In this document: positions 57,819 through 64,000 of the stretch, piece after piece
How positions within the stretch are numbered: position 1 is the first letter of the stretch
Layout: the number at the start of each line of letters is the position of its first letter
The notes under the pieces: generated by a model
The model's database searches: none
The model's input: only the letters and a program-made list of their open reading frames with translations
What the model was told of the DNA's origin: nothing
NCBI GenBank assembly: GCA_030272585.1
Contig: BSYQ01000006.1
Location: forward strand, 6,349,001 to 6,413,000
Source: Bryopsis sp. KO-2023
Taxonomy: Eukaryota > Chlorophyta > Ulvophyceae > Bryopsidales > Bryopsidaceae
Direction of reading: 5' to 3'
Length of the DNA stretch: 64,000 nucleotides
Made by a program: the position numbers and the translations under genes

Positions 57819-60800
57819 ATGAATCGACGACTTCAAGGTTCGCATAAACGCCCATCGGCCATCCTGTTACATCTCATGAGGTCGTGGTTGAAGAAGGAAA
57901 ACGGTCCCCTCTTTTCCGTGTTTTTTGGTTAAGTCGTCAAAAAACTGTCGCAGATCCATTTCAGAGCGTGGAGTTGCCTGAGGCGATCGAAGAGTATTTG
58001 GAGCATGGAAGCGCGACTTGCTCGGCCTTCAATCGTCGAGGAACGCTTCTGGCAGGTATCGGCCCTTGTCATTTACAACTCTGCACTTCTGATGCTGCTC
58101 CTTCGTGTGATACAACGTGTGAGGGTTGAGTCGAGTCTCTACTCGAGATGGTGCATCAATGTAGAAATCAAAACCACTCTTTATAGTCACTTGTTGCAGA
58201 ATCGTTTTTACCCACAAGTGAAAGAATAGTAAGAATGATTTTTTTTTTCATAGAGTAGTATGGATACAGTGAATATGAAACTTTTTTGAATTGTGGTACA
58301 ATCACCCTTCACCGAATTTGGACTAGTCAAGATAAATGATAAAATAAACCTCGAACTGTCTACCCCATTTTGATGGACATGAATTCGTTAGATTGTTCAA
58401 CACATTCTGGTGAGTCCATGAGCGTGCATTTTTCTGGATTTGTACCAGTCGGAACTGAGGAGGGCCAGTGCGTCATCTGGGACTTCGAAACTCACAGCGT
58501 TGCGAAAGTAGTGCAAGCTCACAGGCAAGTGATTTATGTCTTTACCACTTAAGGAAAAGATTGATGTTTTTCAATTGTTATCCTTGTTACAGTAAAAACA
58601 GTCTTGAAGTTTTTGAATATGACATATTTGGGGGAAAAAGGAAGCTTCACCATTGTGTGGGTATTCTCATTTCTATCAGTCGGTGTTGTATACAGTCAGG
58701 CCATCAACGGGGTTGCATGGTCAAGAAATGGCAGAAGAGTTATATCAGGATCCTCGGACAAATCTGTTCGAAGCTGGGATACTCTTTCTGGTGCAGAGGT
58801 TAGTCGAAAAAAGGGACCACATAAAATATGGACCATTGCAAAAACAATGGAGGGAAAATCAATGATAGACTCCACTGATTAAATGTAGAATTGACGAAGC
58901 TGAAAGTATGGGGTGATTTTTTGGTTGGAAGGCATGAATCCAGATCTTGCTGTGGAACATTCTGGATAAATGAATTGGGGGCATCTCTCTCTCTCTCACT
59001 CTTTTTTTTTTTTTAAATTAATTTATGGCTTGTTGCTGTCAGGAGACTTCCATAACGTTGGAATCTGCAGTTTTGGGTATTTCGGTGGACAAGAATGACA
59101 GCGATGTAGTTCTGGTGACGTTGCAATCTGGTCCCCCAGCTCTGGTCGATCTGTCTGGAAAGAGCTCTGGAATAACCTCATTGGGCTGCCTCGTAAAAGG
59201 TGAGCGATATAGTTGGCCTCAAAGACCTTCTCTCAGCGGGAAGTAGCTATGTCAGACTGATTATTTCAGCAAGGACTGGTCACTATTGCTTTTCTTTCTC
59301 GTGTTTGGAAAAAAAATGACACGAAACATTATTTGAGATTATTCTTTTCAGATTTTTGTAGAACAAAATTGGCACAGGAGGAATAAAAATCTCTATTGTC
59401 GAGAAAAAATGTGAAAACTTGTAAGGAGTAGATGACTAAAGCATTCCTTTTTCTTGTTTGCTTTTTTTTGCCAGAGGCTGAGGGTCACCGTGGTAAATCA
59501 GATTTACCGAACACCCCATCATGTGCGGCTCTCTTTGATAAAGATTCGAAGAAGATATTTGTTGGGCACCCAAAAGGCTTGATCACGATCTACGACAGAG
59601 ATTTGAAGGTTTTGGATATTGTCAAGGTATGGGTGATTCAGTTTTTTGTTAAGAAGTTAAGTCATTTAAACTTATGAAATTAGCATAAGGAGGCCCACAT
59701 GAACTTGGAGCTTCCACTCCTAGATGTTATTGTTTGCTTCCCTGTTTTTGAGCATAGTGCTGACCTTGGAATGCTGGTCATCGAAATATATTTTCTTTGT
59801 TAGAGTTGTTGGCAAGAATTATCATTTGCATTCTAAGATCATTTTTTAATGTAGACGAACAGATTTTCAGGAATTCGAGTGATAAATTTTGAGTTATTAG
59901 TTCAGTTTTTTGTGCATTTTTGCTGTGAAGGTGCCTCAAACCAATAGAATTTTGGGAATGCATTTGAACCGGAAAGGGACTCTTCTTCTAGTGAATTGCA
60001 GCGATCGGGTGATTCGGCTGTTCAATGTGGAGGCAAATTTTTCCCCGGGAGGAAGACTGGATGAAAAAGCGTGTTCCGAAAAATTGGCTGGGAAATCGGT
60101 AAGTTTTCTTGGCACCATCAAAAACATTTCAGATTGACTGCATGAATTCAGGCTTTTTTTTTGTTTTTCTCCTGATTCTTTTGCATGCCCCCCCCCCCCC
60201 CCCTTCTACAAAAATTGATCCTGACAGTGTGCATTTCGCTTTGTCTTTTTCCTTTTGTTTCGCTGCAGATTCCCAAGTCGGGGTCGCTGCTTTGGGAAGA
60301 TCCGTTGCTGAGTTTAAAAAACGAGTTTCAAAACGTGATCGAAAGAACCCAATGGAAATGCATGGCATTCAGTGCTGACTCGGAATACGTTTCGGTCGGT
60401 GCCAGCAGCAAGTCCGAACATTTGCTGTACATTTGGAGCACCGTGCTGGGCAAACTCGAGAGAATTTTGGAAGGTGATTTTGATTTTAATTTTTTAAAAT
60501 CAACGCAACAGAAATATGGCTGGAATGGAATTGGTGACCTGGGTTTCGTTTGGGGTTGCCAAACACTCTGATATTTAGCAAATGTGCAGTTGTCGATATT
60601 TTGTATTAGAAGGTGTTCACGTATTTTCAAAAAAGGCTCAGGGGACGTACTGCTGCAATTTGAAAAGAAATCGATATGCTGACTGGATATATTTAGTGGG
60701 ATGAGTCCAAAGTATATTTGAAATAATTGAGAACTCACAATTTTTTGTGCATTTTTAAGGTCCAAAAGATGGAGCCCGATTTGTGACATGGCACCCGCTG

Positions 60801-62170
60801 AGGTCGATTTTACTTTCAATAGCAAACAGTGGAAAGGTGGGGGGAAAGAAACGATGATCAAACATGTGCAACTTGAAGGATTGTGTGTGAATTTGCCTTT
60901 TCTTGACGCTGTTTTGACACTCATTGCAAGCTTTCTGCAGTCAAAATGCTCTGGAGAGCATTTCTGGAATGGGTGAAAGAAAGTGAACTGTTTGTGGCCT
61001 GTCGCAGTTATTCATTTGGTCCAAGATTTACACAGAGAATTGGAGTGCTTTTGCCCCCGACTTTCAGGTGGACTTCTCACTTTTTTTCTGTTCTAAGAAT
61101 ATGGTTTCAAAAAAAAAAAGATTGCAGGGAAAACCAAGCTTGTAATTCGAAGTTTTTTGCGTTTTGGATATGTATGTGTTTCTGTGAGCCCTCGTTCAAA
61201 AGAAAAGAGAGAGACTGCCGAGAGTATATGATATAGGATGTGTGGTTTTGTGAACTCATTTTATTTTTCAATGTCGACCTCCAGGAATTAGAGGAAAACC
61301 AAGAATACGTCGAAGCAGAAACGGAGTTTGATCTGAATGATATGGTAAGATTAAGATTATTATTTCTTCTGAAATTTATGCACGAACAGCACCTTCAGTG
61401 CTTCGACTTATTTTGATGTTCCAAAAAAGCAAAAATCGAGAGAAATTATTGGGTGTAAGTAAGCTGGTCCTATTTTTTCTTCTTTCCGGATCTAGACGGC
61501 TCACAAATTTCAGATGAATGGCAAATAAAGGATTCAATCAAGTTAAGCGATTGAGTCTGAGGAAAAGATGCTTCCTGAAAGCACAATTTTTTGAGGATTG
61601 TTTTTGTCGATTTTTTTGGATCAAAAGCCAGCTCGAAAGCTGAGAAGAATTGAACAAGCTGAGGGGGCTGGGGACGATGCGATGGAGGAGGGTGGACTGA
61701 GCGAAGCTTCACTTTCAATCGATATATTCACTGTTCAAGAAGTCCCAGTTTTTAGCAGCGATGATGAAGTTCAGGGGGCCCTGCATCATCTCCCGGTTGT
61801 GAGTGGTATTTTTTTTTTAAATCATTCAAAGAGAATATTGCCTCGTTGAGAATACATAGAATTGAGCCCACTGCATTTTATTATTTTTATTTTTATATCG
61901 AGTTCTCACCACCCCACACAATCATTTTTTTGCACATGCTTTCTGAGCTGATGGGTTTTTTTCTCGACCGACCATGGATTTCTTCTCGAATTTTCGCAAA
62001 TGTGATGTTGAGAGATTTTGCAGGAAATGGTTGGCCACGAATTCCCTGACGTGGAAACACTCGAATCAAGAAGAGAGCCAGAGCCCAGACTTCCACCCAA
62101 AAAAGAGGCCAAATCAGCCAGAGCCACCGCACATCTCCACCCCGGCAATGGTGGTCGAAGAAGAAAATAA
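57819..62170 (+). CDS. RBBP5: RBBP5/Swd1-like WD40 subunit of COMPASS histone H3K4 methyltransferase
   Basis: RBBP5 pairs with Ash2L and WDR5 to activate SET1/MLL methyltransferases on H3 Lys4 in the nucleus. Thirteen exons join in frame to 498 residues (human protein about 538): 57819-57837, 57954-58055, 58449-58528, 58700-58798, 59043-59199, 59475-59626, 59931-60098, 60269-60473, 60760-60836, 61008-61067, 61285-61344, 61628-61798, 62024-62170. WD40 blades fill residues 1 to about 360 (CVIWDFETHSVAKVVQAH, NGVAWSRNGRRVISGSSDKS, RTQWKCMAFSADSEYVSVGA). The family signature ENWSAFAPDFQELEENQEYV is at about 363-382, followed by an acidic hinge (FSSDDE) and a short basic tail. The third intron can be read as GT-AG (used here) or as a GC-AG intron with donor after 58524 and acceptor before 58696, changing one residue (Arg or Ser). 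Confidence 0.9.
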
Positions 62171-62735
62171 TAGCATCAATATATATATATGTACGTACAT
62201 AGGCATATGCACACCAGAGAGGAGCCTTGTTCAATCAAGGTTTTCCGCCATCCGTTTAAACTTTGTGCAGCTTTGTTTTGCTGGTGTGGATTGGCAGCAG
62301 GCATTAGATCTTAGGCTTCAGGATTTCAGATATTCGTGTTAGGGAGGGGCTGTATGGTGTAGAAGAATGTGGAATTGTGAAACTTTGAGGTTATGAGTTG
62401 AGTGTTGCTGAAATCGGAGAGATGCATTCTGGATGGGATCTGGGATAATACAGCCAAATACCGTGGCTTCCTTCAAAATCTGCACAGCACATCTATGTTC
62501 TGAAACTGTTGGTATAACCACAGCAAATTGAGAATATATATATTTTTCCTTACGAAAAACTGCCGAATCGATCTGCCCTCAGCCAAAATTTCCCCTCCCA
62601 AAGGTTTCAAGATTATATCAGATCTTTGTCTGTCTGGGGGTGCCGTACGCTGTTCGGTATTTTCACGTGCAAGCCACGCAGTTGTTCAAAATCCGATCAC
62701 ATCTCCCAGCGCTTTTCGTGAACCAGGGCTTTCCA
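62171..62735 (+). promoter_or_regulatory. Intergenic region between RBBP5 and CHLG
   Basis: 565 bp between two genes on the same strand. It must contain the RBBP5 3' UTR and the CHLG promoter. A short (AT)n run lies at 62181-62190 and another near 62535. No light-responsive motif could be assigned with confidence. Confidence 0.4.
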
Positions 62736-64000
62736 ATGTCGACGACGATGCGCCTAGGGACTTCCCTCAGCGTCGGTGCTCGGATCGGCAAGAGGCCCGT
62801 TCCTTCGGCCTTCTCAAGCATCGTTGCCCCAAAGCCCCCCAGCTTGCTCGCTGTGAACCGAATCCACGCGCCAGCAAGAAGTGAGAGAGAACAAAGTGAT
62901 AATCCGCCAGTGTGTTCAAAAAGGTCGCTTTTGTTTCGAGAGATTGCTGGACTTTGCTTTTAATGTTCAGAGTTTTTTTTCTTGATTTTTAGAAAAATTA
63001 TGATCCATCATTTTCATTATGATTTCCCCTGGGATGTAAGAGGATTCTTCTTGATGTTCCCTGATTGTTGGCTTGATTTCTTATTTGTCTTATGGGTTTT
63101 TCCAGGTGGCTGTAGGCTTTGTGTCAGGGCATCTCAGGATACGGAAGAGAGTAAAGAAACCACAAAAGAGGAGGGTTCCAAAGTTTCTCAGCTCTTGGGA
63201 ATTAGGGGGGCAAAGCAAGAAACCGACATTTGGAAAATCAGGCTGCAATTGACAAAGCCTGTAACTTGGGTTCCGCTCATTTGGGGTAAGATATACTTGC
63301 ACCTCCCACCCCCCCAAAAAAAAACAAAGAAAAGAATGAAAAAAATTGAATTAAAACGAATAGCAAGGGAAAACAGAGATCACTGCAAAATATGAGATGT
63401 TAAAAAATCAAAGGCAAATGCGCCCCAAAAATTCCCTTCTCGAAAACTTTTTTTTTCGAAAAAAGTGGGGGAACCATAGTTTCATTCACTCTTTCCTCTT
63501 CCAATCCATCACATTGCCGCTCACTTATTTTTCTCGTCAGCTGATAATCAACTGCTTCCTTTTTTTTTCTTTCGGAAAGGTGTTCTTTGTGGAGCAGCAG
63601 CTTCTGGTGGATTCACATGGACTTTGGATAATGTGTTGAAATCGTTGGTCACCATGACCATGTCTGGGCCGCTTCTCACTGGATATACTCAAACCATCAA
63701 CGATTGGTATGACCGAGAAATCGATGCTATCAATGAACCCTACAGGCCCATTCCTTCAGGTATATGAAGAACAAAACATTTGTGGGGAAAAAATTCCAAG
63801 AGAAATCTTCACTGAATAACCCGAATGCAACCCCAGGCAGTTCCTGGTTGAGGTGCCGAGTGGTGATTTAAAGAAATTACAAAAAAATCCAGGTTTCGTG
63901 CATAAAAGAATTAAAGAAATGGTGGCTGACTCTGTTACGATCTCCATCTTCGATATCAGGGGCCATCTCAGAGTTCGAAGTGATTGCTCAAATTTGGATT
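62736..64000 (+). CDS. CHLG: Chlorophyll synthase, 5' part (continues beyond window)
   Basis: ChlG esterifies chlorophyllide with phytyl or geranylgeranyl diphosphate in the thylakoid membrane, the last step of chlorophyll synthesis (UbiA prenyltransferase family). Five exons are visible: 62736-62880, 63106-63285, 63580-63759 and 63960 to the window end (the fourth of these is cut), all joined by phase-1 introns, so four exons in total are seen here. Residues 1 to about 55 form a Ser/Arg/Ala-rich transit peptide (MSTTMRLGTSLSVGARIGKR) with no signal-peptide core. The mature part has the family block DIWKIRLQLTKPVTWVPLIW and the first prenyl-diphosphate/Mg motif NDWYDREIDAINEPYRPIPS at about 149-168. 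The first ATG after an upstream stretch without an in-frame ATG was taken as start. The second Asp-rich motif and the remaining membrane helices lie beyond the window. Confidence 0.93.

Overview
The window is nuclear DNA of an intron-dense photosynthetic eukaryote. It holds part of chlorophyll synthase and a complete organelle-type DNA gyrase A, both with basic, Ser/Arg-rich leaders and no obvious signal peptide. That fits a primary plastid, most simply a green-lineage alga; the species cannot be named from the sequence. A transferrin of the kind known from the green alga Dunaliella agrees with this but does not prove it. Introns are mostly GT-AG, T-rich and about 100-400 bp; at least one is GC-AG.

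Layout. (1) 40-7132, + strand: 3' part of a large acidic, coiled-coil protein of unknown function (18 exons, at least 1,238 residues). (2) 8752-14559, - strand: GYRA, 13 exons, 930 residues. (3) 15770-29678, - strand: the outstanding gene, a 33-exon transferrin whose spliced frame is 2,619 residues with SEVEN tandem transferrin lobes, an N-terminal signal peptide and a C-terminal hydrophobic tail of GPI-anchor type. (4) 30867-31010: a lone protein-kinase C-terminal fragment. (5) 31124-57562: an accessory block of three young-looking Ty3/Gypsy chromoviruses, each sitting inside an older repeat: LTR-1 (31610-39673) inside a TA-flanked inverted-repeat MITE, LTR-2 (40168-49218) inside a palindromic foldback-like repeat, LTR-3 (50154-57399) inside a hAT-like MITE with an 8-bp target duplication. 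(6) 57819-62170, + strand: RBBP5/Swd1, a WD40 subunit of COMPASS-type H3K4 methyltransferases. (7) 62736-64000, + strand: 5' part of CHLG.

The host genes are not an operon. GYRA and CHLG serve the plastid (DNA topology, chlorophyll synthesis). The poly-transferrin is predicted to be at the cell surface and to bind ferric iron. RBBP5 is a chromatin regulator.

The best candidates for something undescribed are the seven-lobe transferrin, with degenerate outer lobes, near-identical inner lobe exons and unrelated introns, and a pair of chromoviruses that both carry, besides gag and pol, a Cys-motif leader ORF and a coiled-coil plus RING-like ORF downstream of pol. All exon boundaries were read by eye from splice consensus, reading phase and family similarity; no search or transcript data were available.
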